From contig JAKSJG010000012.1 of NCBI GenBank assembly GCA_024398365.1, positions 1 to 38,003 on the forward strand: a DNA stretch of 38,003 nucleotides, given 5' to 3'. Below are positions 15,685 through 24,154 of this stretch, piece by piece; the stretch's first letter is position 1, and every line of letters starts with the position of its first letter. The translations under genes were made by a program, and so were the position numbers. Origin of the DNA: Bacteroidales bacterium (GTDB lineage: Bacteria; Bacteroidota; Bacteroidia; Bacteroidales; UBA932). The notes below the pieces were generated by a model. It searched no databases, was not told the origin of the DNA, and saw nothing but the letters and a program-made list of their open reading frames with translations.

Positions 15685-18101
15685 TGATTGGAAAACATAC
15701 AATTGCCTGCTTCCTGCTGCTGACGGCGGCAGGAAGCGTTTTTGCACAAAATACTCCAAAGCCTCAGGGAGGTGCCACTGAACTGACTCCTTCCAAGTCG
15801 GAGTACTTCTCCTGGATAAACAACACCAACGAAGGTGCGACCGAGGCCCAGACCCTGGCCAATCTCAACTTCTTCAAGTGGCTCAGGGACACTTACGGGA
15901 TGCAGCTTGACATCTATGCCTTCGATGCGGGAGCCATAGACGGCGCCAAGCATTACGGCAGTTACAGATCTGACAAATTCAAGCGGCAATTTCCTCGCGG
16001 ATTCCGTCCCATATCCGAATTTGCCGCGGGCATGAACACCTCGCTCGGCCTGTGGGGCGGACCTGACGGATTCGGGGATACGCCTGCAGAGGCGGCGGAA
16101 AGAGCGGACATGATGGTGGACCTGGTCCGGAATTACAATTTCCGACTGTTCAAGATGGACGCTGTCTGCGGACAGCTCCGTCCGGAGAAATATGAATATT
16201 TCAATGATATGATGAACCGCGTGCGTGAAATCGCACCTGACTTCGTCCTGCTCAATCACAGGCTCAAGCTTGGCGAGGGCACGAAACATTCGACCACATA
16301 TCTGCTAGGCGGTGCGGAGACCTATGTCGATGTACTGATGACCAACTCCGTCACAGCGCCCCACCACAGGGCAAACAATATCTCCAGGGAAAACACGAAG
16401 GGCCTCACGCGTCTGAGCGAAGACCACGGCGTCTGCCTCTCATCATCCCTGGACGCGTGGGATGACGACCTCATACTCCAGGCATTCTGCCGCGACCTCA
16501 TAATGGCTCCGCAGCTGTATGGCAACCCGTGGTTCCTCCGCGATGACGAGTTCCCGTATCTCGCATTTATTTTCAACCTACACAGGGATTACCGGGACAT
16601 ACTCGTCAATGGCCAGCCGCTTCCTGAGAAGCAGTACGGCAGGAATTCCGTGAGCAGGGGAGACTCCGGCACGAGGTTCATCACCGTGCGCAACCTTTCA
16701 TGGCAGACGAGGACATTCACGATCGACCTGGACGGCAGCATCGGCCTCGAGGACAACGGCAGGAAGGTCAAGGCACGCACATACCATCCGTTCATCGAAG
16801 ACCTGGGCAGCCACAAGTTCGGCTCGAAAATCGAGCTTACCGTCGATCCGTACAGAGTGGCGCTGGTCAAGCTGACGAATGTCCCTGAGAAGGACAACAT
16901 CCTGATCAGCGGCATACCTTACAGAATAGTCAACGACCGCATCGGTGATGTCCGGGAAGTCCTGCTCTGCGGGGAAAGCGGCTGCGACTACGAGGTCCGC
17001 ATCACCAAAGGGGCTGAAGCGTTCAGGACGGCCGAGCTGGACGGCGCCGCAAACAGGGCGCTGCTTCGCGGAGGCAAGGTGCGTGTCCATTTTGATGGAG
17101 ACAGACTGTCCCTGCCTGTCAACAGGCATATAGCCGACCTGAAGGAATGTGCCATCCCCGAAGATATGTCCGCCCTGTATTATGCCACCGTCTTCGCTGC
17201 CGACAATGACTGCGTGGAGGCACGCTGCATGCGCAGATCCGGCCCTACGTCCATTCCGCAGGTCCAGGCGGCGCGGGATGCATTCTTCAATCAGGAAATG
17301 TATGTCAGACGCGAAATCGACAGCCGCAATCTGTTTGACGGCGATCTGTCCACCGCGTTTTCCATCGAACAGAGGTGGAGCGGACATTATCCTGACAAGA
17401 CCTGCTTCATGCTTGATCTCGGTGAATCCGTAAGCCTCGACAGCCTTGTCTTCGACTCATTCGATTACTATTCGATACAGCCATGGAAGGCATACGAAGG
17501 ATCGTTCTTCTATGTCTCTGATGATCTGAAGAACTGGACGAAGCATCCGTTCATCGTGAACACCCATGCCATCCTCGACTGCTCGCTCTGCGGCAAGTTC
17601 AGATATCTCCGACTGAGCAATTCTCCGCTGAGAATATGTGAGGTTACAGGATATGCCGGTGGAGAGAAAGTCAATCGCGGCAAATGGCATGCGAACAATC
17701 TATTCCGTCCTTATGACACTGCGTCCACCCATCCGAAAAAGGCCTGGAGCGCAAGTTTCAAGCTGGACGAGGTACCTTCCGGCGCATATCTGTGCGTTGC
17801 CATTAACGGCAACTGCGGCAAGGACGGCGCATTTGCAAGTTTCAGGATCAATGGCAAGCCGGCCGGTTGCCCGGACAGGGCGCCTGCATATTGGGCCAAT
17901 GCCTGGGAATGCCGTGTGAACATCAGGCAGGGCAACTACACATATTACTTCCCTTTGACCGGGGACATGAAGGGTGCCGACATCGACGCCGTGGTATTGA
18001 GCGTGGCGGAAGACAAGGCCTGCCATGACCTTGACATCAAGGTGTATTTGAGTACAAGCCCTGAGAGCCGGAGTCACAGGAGACTGGTGCTTTCCAGATA
18101 G
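15681..18101 (+). CDS. Secreted glycosidase-like protein with TIM-barrel-type and F5/8-type C domains
   Basis: The 806-residue protein has a cleavable signal peptide (ending about VFAQ at residue 23). Residues ~35-330 resemble an alpha-galactosidase-like barrel: WINNTNEGATEA, LDIYAFDAGAID, GLWGGPDGFGDTP and FRLFKMDAVCG, where D160 occupies the position of the nucleophile in GH27/GH36-like enzymes. A beta-sandwich region follows. Residues ~545-660 look like a discoidin (F5/8 type C) carbohydrate-binding domain (NLFDGDLSTAF...FRYLRLSN). Expected role: periplasmic or surface hydrolysis of an alpha-linked glycan. No SusC/SusD pair lies nearby, unlike a standard polysaccharide utilisation locus. 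The exact GH family is not recognised; it could belong to an unclassified one. Confidence 0.6.
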   Translation: MMIGKHTIACFLLLTAAGSVFAQNTPKPQGGATELTPSKSEYFSWINNTNEGATEAQTLANLNFFKWLRDTYGMQLDIYAFDAGAIDGAKHYGSYRSDKFKRQFPRGFRPISEFAAGMNTSLGLWGGPDGFGDTPAEAAERADMMVDLVRNYNFRLFKMDAVCGQLRPEKYEYFNDMMNRVREIAPDFVLLNHRLKLGEGTKHSTTYLLGGAETYVDVLMTNSVTAPHHRANNISRENTKGLTRLSEDHGVCLSSSLDAWDDDLILQAFCRDLIMAPQLYGNPWFLRDDEFPYLAFIFNLHRDYRDILVNGQPLPEKQYGRNSVSRGDSGTRFITVRNLSWQTRTFTIDLDGSIGLEDNGRKVKARTYHPFIEDLGSHKFGSKIELTVDPYRVALVKLTNVPEKDNILISGIPYRIVNDRIGDVREVLLCGESGCDYEVRITKGAEAFRTAELDGAANRALLRGGKVRVHFDGDRLSLPVNRHIADLKECAIPEDMSALYYATVFAADNDCVEARCMRRSGPTSIPQVQAARDAFFNQEMYVRREIDSRNLFDGDLSTAFSIEQRWSGHYPDKTCFMLDLGESVSLDSLVFDSFDYYSIQPWKAYEGSFFYVSDDLKNWTKHPFIVNTHAILDCSLCGKFRYLRLSNSPLRICEVTGYAGGEKVNRGKWHANNLFRPYDTASTHPKKAWSASFKLDEVPSGAYLCVAINGNCGKDGAFASFRINGKPAGCPDRAPAYWANAWECRVNIRQGNYTYYFPLTGDMKGADIDAVVLSVAEDKACHDLDIKVYLSTSPESRSHRRLVLSR

Positions 18102-18118
18102 TTTCCTGTCCGTATAAA

Positions 18119-18156
18119 CAAAACAGGATGGCTCTCTTCGGGGCCATCCTGTTTTT
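18119..18156. terminator. Bidirectional terminator between convergent genes
   Basis: AAAACAGGATGGC pairs with GCCATCCTGTTTT around a 10-nt loop, with T-rich tails on both strands. It serves the glycosidase-like gene (ending 18101) and the M16 protease gene (ending 18178). Confidence 0.92.
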
Positions 18157-18177
18157 GTCTAATAATAACTTGTCAGG

Positions 18178-20991
18178 CTACTTGGCGGCAGGGATGCCGT
18201 GCATGATGATCTCGCTGTGGTTCTTCTTGGAAGTTGACTTGTTGAAGGTCTTCTGAACAGCCTTGCAGTCGATGCTCTCCAGTGTCTTCTCGAAATCGGT
18301 CATCTTGTCAACGCCGCTGTCAAGCCATTCCTCGAGCACGTTGTTCCAGTAACCGTTCTCGCGGAGGCCTTCCTTATAAGTCTTGAGGAGGTATTCCTTT
18401 GCCTTGTTGACGTTCTCCTCTGAAGGGCCGTTCTTGGCGAATTCGTCAACGATCTCGCGGATGCGGTTGTTGAGGTACTCGTACCTTGCAGGGTCGGTCT
18501 GGTAAGCGATCTGATAATATGCCATCTTTGAAGGCACGTTGGCGACCTCGCCGTCAGCGCTGATACCGTAGGTGCCGCCTTCCTTCTCGCGGATCTCCTC
18601 GAGGAGGACGTTGGTGAGGGAGCTCATTGCGATCTCGTATGCGGTCATTGACTTGAGGTTGTACTTTGCCTTGCCGTGCTCGAAGAAGCAGGTGGTCACC
18701 ATAGGGATTTCCATCTCCTTGTCGAAGGTGTTGCTGATAACGCCGTTCGTGAAGTTGAGAGCCTTTGTGTTGGCCTTTTCCTTCTTGCCGCCTGCAGGGA
18801 GGGATGCGATGTACTGCTCGATCATGGGAACGAGTGTCTCCTCATCGAAGTTACCTGTGATGATGAAGTCGAAATCGGCTGCGTTTGCGAAGCGCTCTGC
18901 AGCAATGGCGAGTGCGCGCGCGTAGTCCATGTTTTCAACGTCGCTGATGGTAAGAGGAGTGACGAACTTGTCGTTGTCGTAAATGGAGGTGGTCAGAGTG
19001 TCCTGAAAAGCCGCCATAGGCTGCTTCGCGCGGTTGGCGATGGCTGCTGCAGAGCGTGTCTTCCATGATGAGAATGCATCCTGATCTGCACGGAGTGCGG
19101 TGAAGTACAGGTAGTTGAGCTGAAGCAGAGTCTCGAAGTCCTTAGGTGTGGCGTTGCCCTTGAGAGTCTCGGTGTACTGAGATACTGACGGAGTCAAGCT
19201 GACTTGCTTGCCGGCGAGCTTCTTGGTGAGTTCGGTGGCGCTGAAGTTGCCCAGGCCGCCGATTTCGATGAGTTCGTTGACAGCCTTGAGTGTTGCAGCC
19301 TCTGCCTCGTTGTAAAGTGACTTGCCGCCCTTGCTGTATGCTCTCATTATGATCTGGTCCTGATTGAAATCAGTCTTCTTTGCGTAAACGGTGGCTCCGT
19401 TGGAGAGAGTGTACTTCTTGTAACCGAACTTGGAATCGGTTGTCTTTGTGACCTTGCCGGCTGCAGGGAGCTCGGAGATGAGAGGTTCGTTGGACACTTC
19501 CTCCACGTAAGGGGCGATGTCCTCAGCTGCGACAGCTGCGAGAGCCGCCTTGATCTCGTCTGCTGAAGGATATGTGACGCCTTCCTTGTCAGGAAGCATG
19601 CAGGATACCACCAGGTTACCTTCGCCTACGAGGCTTCCGAACATCTGGTTGATGGCCTCGACAGGAATCATAGGTGCGAGCTGGCTTGCGAGTGCGAACA
19701 TGTTCTCCTCACCCGGGATAGGCTCGTTGTCGATGAAATGTCTTACGTATTCGCTGCAGTATGAGGCGCTCTTCTTCTTGTCGCGCTGCTTGTATGCTGT
19801 CTCGTACTGTGAGATGATCTCAGCACGTGCACGTTCGTATTCGGAAGCGGTGAAGCCGCCACGTGTGGCGCGCAGCATTTCACGGTAAACGGAAGTGATA
19901 GCCTTGAGCACTCCGTCTTCGGACGAAATGACCAGACCGTTGAGGGCTTTCTTCGTCTTGGAGAGGAAGAAGTCTTCATCAGCCACCTGTGCCTGGATGA
20001 AAGGAGGTTCCGGGCTCTGGAGCATCTCGTTGATGCGGTCCGCCATCATAAGGTCGGCTGCGTAGATGGCATACTGGTAGATGAGGTAGTCCATGCCGAT
20101 CTTTGCCTCATCAGGCACACCGTCGTGCTTGCAGAAAATGAAGGACATTGCATAAGGCTGCTCCTTGTCCTTCGCGATGCTGACGATAGGCTCCTTGTTG
20201 TCCTCGATCTGCACGTAGTAGCGCTCAGCCGGGTTCTCCGGCTTTGCGATGGTGCCGAAGATATCCTTGATTTTGGCTTCCACCTCGGCAACGTCGATGT
20301 CTCCGACCACGATGATGCCCTGCTGGTCAGGACGGTACCATTTCTCGTAGTAGTCGCGGAGGGCCTGGTAAGGGAAGTTGTCAACCACTGACATCAGGCC
20401 GATAGGGAGACGCTGGCCGTACTTGTTGCCCGGATAGAGTTCCGGAAGTATGGTCTCGTACATTCTCATCTGAGCGGAATTCATGCGTGAACGCCATTCC
20501 TCGTGGATGACGCCGCGCTCCTTGTCTATGTCCTCGCCTGCGAGCAGGAGGCCGTCAGCCCAGTCATGGAGTATCCAGAGGCAGGAGTCGATGGATGAAG
20601 GCACCTTTGCCACAGGCACGTTGTCGATGTTATAGACTGTCTCGTCAATGGAGGTGTATGCGTTGAGGTCAGCGCCGAACTTGACGCCTATGCTCTCGCA
20701 GTACTTGATGACCCCGTTGCCGGGGAAATGCTCTGTGCCGTTGAAGCACATGTGCTCCAGGAAGTGGGCGAGGCCGCGCTGATCCTCTTCCTCGAGGATG
20801 GAGCCGACCTTCTGTGCAATGTAGAAGTTTGCCTGGCCCTTAGGCTCTTCGTGATGCCTGATGTAGTAGGTCAGGCCGTTGTCGAGATGGCCGATGCGAA
20901 CGGCCGGATCGACAGGGATTGGCTGCATCTGCTGTGCACCCGCCATAAGGGTGAATGTCAGCGCAGCTGCGAATGCGAATAATCTTTTCAT
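18178..20991 (-). CDS. M16-family zinc metalloprotease (two-domain, exported)
   Basis: The 937-residue protein has a signal peptide (MKRLFAFAAALTFTLMAGAQ). The inverted zinc motif HFLEH lies at residues 76-80, with a third ligand candidate E158 in DKERGVIHEEW about 77 residues on, the usual M16 spacing. A second M16-like half follows (from about residue 510), where the corresponding segment reads ELIEIGGLGNF and lacks the HxxEH motif, so it is the inactive half as in PqqL-like proteases. It probably degrades peptides in the periplasm. The start at 20991 is preferred over 21027 because it begins the signal peptide and gives a leader from the box at 21033-21040. Single gene. Confidence 0.93.
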   Translation of the reverse strand: MKRLFAFAAALTFTLMAGAQQMQPIPVDPAVRIGHLDNGLTYYIRHHEEPKGQANFYIAQKVGSILEEEDQRGLAHFLEHMCFNGTEHFPGNGVIKYCESIGVKFGADLNAYTSIDETVYNIDNVPVAKVPSSIDSCLWILHDWADGLLLAGEDIDKERGVIHEEWRSRMNSAQMRMYETILPELYPGNKYGQRLPIGLMSVVDNFPYQALRDYYEKWYRPDQQGIIVVGDIDVAEVEAKIKDIFGTIAKPENPAERYYVQIEDNKEPIVSIAKDKEQPYAMSFIFCKHDGVPDEAKIGMDYLIYQYAIYAADLMMADRINEMLQSPEPPFIQAQVADEDFFLSKTKKALNGLVISSEDGVLKAITSVYREMLRATRGGFTASEYERARAEIISQYETAYKQRDKKKSASYCSEYVRHFIDNEPIPGEENMFALASQLAPMIPVEAINQMFGSLVGEGNLVVSCMLPDKEGVTYPSADEIKAALAAVAAEDIAPYVEEVSNEPLISELPAAGKVTKTTDSKFGYKKYTLSNGATVYAKKTDFNQDQIIMRAYSKGGKSLYNEAEAATLKAVNELIEIGGLGNFSATELTKKLAGKQVSLTPSVSQYTETLKGNATPKDFETLLQLNYLYFTALRADQDAFSSWKTRSAAAIANRAKQPMAAFQDTLTTSIYDNDKFVTPLTISDVENMDYARALAIAAERFANAADFDFIITGNFDEETLVPMIEQYIASLPAGGKKEKANTKALNFTNGVISNTFDKEMEIPMVTTCFFEHGKAKYNLKSMTAYEIAMSSLTNVLLEEIREKEGGTYGISADGEVANVPSKMAYYQIAYQTDPARYEYLNNRIREIVDEFAKNGPSEENVNKAKEYLLKTYKEGLRENGYWNNVLEEWLDSGVDKMTDFEKTLESIDCKAVQKTFNKSTSKKNHSEIIMHGIPAAK

Positions 20992-21032
20992 ATCTGTGTA
21001 ATTGAATATTTTTATAATAATGTTCAAAACTA

Positions 21033-21040
21033 CAAATATA
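21033..21040 (-). promoter_or_regulatory. -7 box for the M16 protease gene
   Basis: The minus strand reads TATATTTG, 41 nt before the chosen ATG. It lies back to back with the plus-strand box at 21078-21085. Confidence 0.6.
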
Positions 21041-21077
21041 TGAAAAGATAGGACTGGTTATTCTTATCATTTTTAAG

Positions 21078-21085
21078 TAACTTTG
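21078..21085 (+). promoter_or_regulatory. -7 box for the small-protein/AlaX/DUF1460 operon
   Basis: TAACTTTG matches the consensus, but the ATG at 21092 follows only 6 nt later. Either the transcript is essentially leaderless or the true start lies elsewhere. Confidence 0.65.
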
Positions 21086-21091
21086 TCAATT

Positions 21092-21565
21092 ATGAAAAAT
21101 GTCTTAAAATTGTTCCTCGCCTTGTTGATGGTCGTGCTCTCGGCCTCGACCTGCGACAAGGAGGACCGCAATCTGTATAAGGATTCCAACGGCAATGTCA
21201 CCGAACTCATCGGCCGCTGGGGGCTCGTTGAAGTCCAGTACAATACCGCCGGCGTGACCGAATCCCGCACGCTGGAGCCAGAGAGCCTCATGGAGTTCCA
21301 GGAGAAGGGTGTGGGACGCTCTCTGCGCCTCTGCGCTGACGGCAGGCTGGATGAGCTATCGACTTTCCATTATGAGAAGTATCGCGGTAGCGTCACCATC
21401 TTCACGGAGGAGGAGTGGCGCAACAACCAGTCCCGTTCTGACGAGGATCCGGATTACTGCCGCGGCACGACATACTATTTCAAGGTCATAGACTACGATA
21501 CCATCAGCAGCCGCGAGCGCGTCACTGACGGCACGTACCTGGTGAATATTTTCAGAAGATTTTGA
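21092..21565 (+). CDS. Exported protein of unknown function (157 aa)
   Basis: The protein begins MKNVLKLFLALLMVVLSASTCDKED: basic residue, hydrophobic core, then Cys. This looks like a lipoprotein signal, though Thr before the Cys is an unusual -1 residue. The mature part contains LIGRWGLVEVQY near the start and MEFQEKGVGRSLRLCADG, a pattern like lipocalin-type small lipoproteins of Bacteroidales. No catalytic motif was seen. A frame open from TTG at 21083 is discounted because that codon is inside the promoter box. It is the first gene of a tight operon (12 bp to the AlaX-like gene). The function is unknown. Confidence 0.75.
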   Translation: MKNVLKLFLALLMVVLSASTCDKEDRNLYKDSNGNVTELIGRWGLVEVQYNTAGVTESRTLEPESLMEFQEKGVGRSLRLCADGRLDELSTFHYEKYRGSVTIFTEEEWRNNQSRSDEDPDYCRGTTYYFKVIDYDTISSRERVTDGTYLVNIFRRF

Positions 21566-21577
21566 TAATTCAACCTT

Positions 21578-22054
21578 ATGGAAGAACCGATACTCAACGC
21601 ACACAATAAGTCCGAATATGAGCCTGCGCACAGCGCGGAGCACATACTCAACGCGACAATGGTGAAGATGTTCGGCTGCCCGCGCAGCCGTAACGCCCAT
21701 GTGGAACGCAAGAAGTCAAAATGTGACTATTTCCTCTCCGAATGCCCTTCCGACGCACAGGTCGCTGAGATCGAGGCCAGGGTCAACGAAGTGATAGCTG
21801 CCGGGATTGATGTCAGCATAGACTTTATGCCCAAGGCCGAGGCGGCGTCGATCGTCGATCTGAGCAAGCTCCCTGCTGATGCCTCCGACACTCTCCGCAT
21901 AGTGCGCATTGGCGATTATGACGCCTGCGCCTGCATAGGCGCGCATGTCGCGAACACATCCGAGATAGGACATTTCAGCATCATAAGCCACGACTTCAAC
22001 GAAGGCGTGTGGCGTCTCCGCTGGAAGGTGACTGACAGCTCAGACAAATATTGA
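21578..22054 (+). CDS. AlaX-like tRNA-editing domain protein
   Basis: The 158-residue protein corresponds to the second additional (editing) domain of alanyl/threonyl-tRNA synthetases standing alone. The zinc-binding pair HSAEH (H18, H22) and CIGAHVANTSEIG (C119, H123) are both present in order; the latter matches the CxxxHVxNTxEIG hallmark. Such proteins hydrolyse mischarged tRNA (for example Ser- or Gly-tRNA(Ala)) in the cytoplasm. It lacks the N-terminal glycine-rich segment of AlaX-M and AlaX-L types, so it is closest in size to AlaX-S. It lies 12 bp after an exported protein gene and 1 bp before a cell-wall amidase-like gene, an unexpected setting for a translation-quality factor. Exact substrate unknown. 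Confidence 0.8.
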   Translation: MEEPILNAHNKSEYEPAHSAEHILNATMVKMFGCPRSRNAHVERKKSKCDYFLSECPSDAQVAEIEARVNEVIAAGIDVSIDFMPKAEAASIVDLSKLPADASDTLRIVRIGDYDACACIGAHVANTSEIGHFSIISHDFNEGVWRLRWKVTDSSDKY

Positions 22055-22055
22055 T

Positions 22056-22952
22056 ATGGCAAGGCGGCTTTCCATCCTGCTTGCAGCCTGCGTGCTGGCT
22101 CTTCTGCCATGCGCGGGCATCTGCCGTGCTCAGGCTCAGCAGACGCCTGAGGCTGTGGTCAGTCCCTATGCCGCGGACGATTTCGCGGCTGCGATGCGCG
22201 TGCTTGCGCCGCTGAAGGACAGGCCGCTTTCCGAAGCCATGGTTGCCTGCGCCGAGCATTTCAAGGGCACGCCTTACGTTGCTGGCACGCTTGAAGGGGA
22301 GACCGAAGCCCTGCTGGTGGACACGCGCCGCACAGACTGCATACTCTTTGTGGAGATGTGCCTGGCGATGACCGTGGCATCGCGTTCGGACAGCCCGGAT
22401 TTTGAACGGTATTGCGGTATTCTGCGTTCGCTGCGCTACCGCGACGGCAGAGTGGACGGCTACGCGTCGCGCCTGCATTATACCTCCGAGTGGCTCCACC
22501 AGGCGGAGAATCTCGGCTATCTGTTCGATATCACAGGGCGAGTGGGAGGAGAGAGGCTGCAGCAGCGCTTCTTCTTCATGTCGAAGCATCCGAAGTCATA
22601 CCGTCAGCTCGCTGCCGCCCAGGAGGGGGACAGTCTGGCTATGAGCCAGCTGGAATGCATCAGGGCGGCCGAAGAGCGTCTTGATGAAGGTCGCTATTTC
22701 CTGCTCAGGCAGGAGAATATCGCGGCCAATGCAGACAGGATACAAAGCGGTGACATCATCAGTTTCAACAGCACCGTGCCGGGGCTGGACATAGCCCACG
22801 TAGGCATTGCGCTGCGCGAGGGGGACACTCTCACATTCATACACGCATCCTCTGTCCAGGGCAAGGTGGTCATCAGCTCTGAGCCTCTGGCGGATTATGT
22901 CATCGGCCGGAAGGACGTGGATGGCATACGGGTGGCAAGATTGATACAATAG
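22056..22952 (+). CDS. DUF1460 N-acetylmuramoyl-L-alanine amidase-like protein
   Basis: The 298-residue exported protein has a signal peptide (MARRLSILLAACVLALLPCAG). It matches the DUF1460 family of Bacteroidota, an NlpC/P60-like cysteine-peptidase fold proposed to act on peptidoglycan. Family landmarks are FKGTPYVAGTLEG, the nucleophile segment RRTDCILFVE (C95) and IAHVGIAL near residue 250 (catalytic His), with FIHASS further on. It lies 1 bp after the AlaX-like gene and 6 bp before the serine hydrolase gene, so the three are probably cotranscribed. Role in wall turnover or recycling is inferred from the family. Confidence 0.85.
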   Translation: MARRLSILLAACVLALLPCAGICRAQAQQTPEAVVSPYAADDFAAAMRVLAPLKDRPLSEAMVACAEHFKGTPYVAGTLEGETEALLVDTRRTDCILFVEMCLAMTVASRSDSPDFERYCGILRSLRYRDGRVDGYASRLHYTSEWLHQAENLGYLFDITGRVGGERLQQRFFFMSKHPKSYRQLAAAQEGDSLAMSQLECIRAAEERLDEGRYFLLRQENIAANADRIQSGDIISFNSTVPGLDIAHVGIALREGDTLTFIHASSVQGKVVISSEPLADYVIGRKDVDGIRVARLIQ

Positions 22953-22958
22953 TTTTTT

Positions 22959-24080
22959 ATGATAATGAAAAGGACAAGGGTTATAGTTGCGGCGCTCGCG
23001 CTGCTCCTCTGCTGCACAGTTTATACTGCGCAGGCAAAAGTTTCCAAGAAACAGTACAGGGCTTACGAAGCTGCGCTGCTGGATATCATCAAGAAGGCGA
23101 ATGTGCCTTCCATCCAGCTCGTATATGTGACGGCTGAGGACAGCCTGAGCTTCACCGTGGTCAACAAGGATTTCTATGCGGCCACCACTCTGCCGCAGGA
23201 GGATTGCCCTATCACTGACCAGTCGGTCTATGAGGCCTGCTCGATAAGCAAGATACCGCTCTCGTGGATTGCCGTCAAGATGATAGAGGAGGGGGCTCTC
23301 GAGCTGGACCGTCCGCTCGTCGAATATTATCCCGGTTTGCTGGACTTCTTCGCCACCGATGCTGACAAGGAGATGGCGAAGGTGCTCACTCCGCGCCTCT
23401 GCATGATCCACCGCACCGGCCTGCCGAACAAGGGCTACAAGGAGATGAAGTTCCTCTGCGCACCTGACACCCAGTACGGCTATTCCGGCCCCGGCATCTA
23501 CTGCCTCCAGCGTACGATAGAGTATCTCAAGGGCGAGACCTTGACGGACATCGCCCGCAAATACATCTTCGACCCTCTGGGTATGAAGAATACCAATTAC
23601 CAGTGGCGTGACGGCTATGAGAAATTGCATGTCAACGGGTACAAGGCTTCCAGCATCACCAAGAACAAGTGGAAGACCAACCATCCTAACGCTGCCTTCT
23701 CGATGACCACCAGCGCTGCGGAATGCACGGCTTTCTTCCGCGCCATGATGCGTCATTGGGGTATGAGCGAGGCGTCATACGATATGATGTTCGCGGCATA
23801 CGCCGATCCTGTGCCGTCCGATTTTCCGGAGCGCGGCTCCTTCTACAGGGCTCTCGGCCTCTGCCGTGAGGACAGTGAGCAGTTCGGCACGATGTATTAT
23901 CACTTCGGCAACAACGGCAACTTCAAGGGCCTGGCAATGTTCATTCCGCAGACTCAGACCTCGCTGGTGTACTTCATCAACGGTATCAATCCCTACAACA
24001 TCACCGACGCCATCCAGCAGCTCTTCCTCGGCAACGAGCAGCCGTTTGCCATGGTCAAGGCCGGCAAGCCGCTGAAATAA
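22959..24080 (+). CDS. Serine beta-lactamase-like hydrolase (class C/esterase family)
   Basis: The 373-residue protein has a signal peptide ending around AQA. The active-site SxxK motif is S95-I-S-K98 in EACSISKIPLSW. A Y-S-G motif (YGYSGPGIYCLQ) sits where the YxN/YSN motif is expected, followed by conserved segments MKNTNYQW and FGNNGNFKG (in place of the KTG/HxG strand). Such proteins can be beta-lactamases, D,D-peptidases or esterases. The change from YxN to Y-S-G argues for an esterase or peptidase rather than a true beta-lactamase. Placement after a DUF1460 amidase-like gene suggests peptidoglycan-related work, but antibiotic hydrolysis cannot be judged. Start at 22959 or 22965. Confidence 0.82.
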   Translation: MIMKRTRVIVAALALLLCCTVYTAQAKVSKKQYRAYEAALLDIIKKANVPSIQLVYVTAEDSLSFTVVNKDFYAATTLPQEDCPITDQSVYEACSISKIPLSWIAVKMIEEGALELDRPLVEYYPGLLDFFATDADKEMAKVLTPRLCMIHRTGLPNKGYKEMKFLCAPDTQYGYSGPGIYCLQRTIEYLKGETLTDIARKYIFDPLGMKNTNYQWRDGYEKLHVNGYKASSITKNKWKTNHPNAAFSMTTSAAECTAFFRAMMRHWGMSEASYDMMFAAYADPVPSDFPERGSFYRALGLCREDSEQFGTMYYHFGNNGNFKGLAMFIPQTQTSLVYFINGINPYNITDAIQQLFLGNEQPFAMVKAGKPLK

Positions 24081-24100
24081 GCTGCTGCCAAAGCGGTTTC

Positions 24101-24131
24101 TTGATAATTCGCGGGATTTTTTGTAACTTTG
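24101..24131 (+). promoter_or_regulatory. Promoter of the mtaD-pnp-walJ operon
   Basis: TTG at 24101-24103 and TAACTTTG at 24124-24131 are 20 nt apart; the ATG follows 23 nt after the box. Confidence 0.75.
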
Positions 24132-24154
24132 TCTAATTTTAATCGGACAGAGTT

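Noticed and set aside
22596-23756. Minus-strand frame of 386 codons opposite the DUF1460 and serine hydrolase genes
   Set aside because: It spans two real genes on the other strand, has no recognisable motif and no promoter; shadow of GC-rich third positions.
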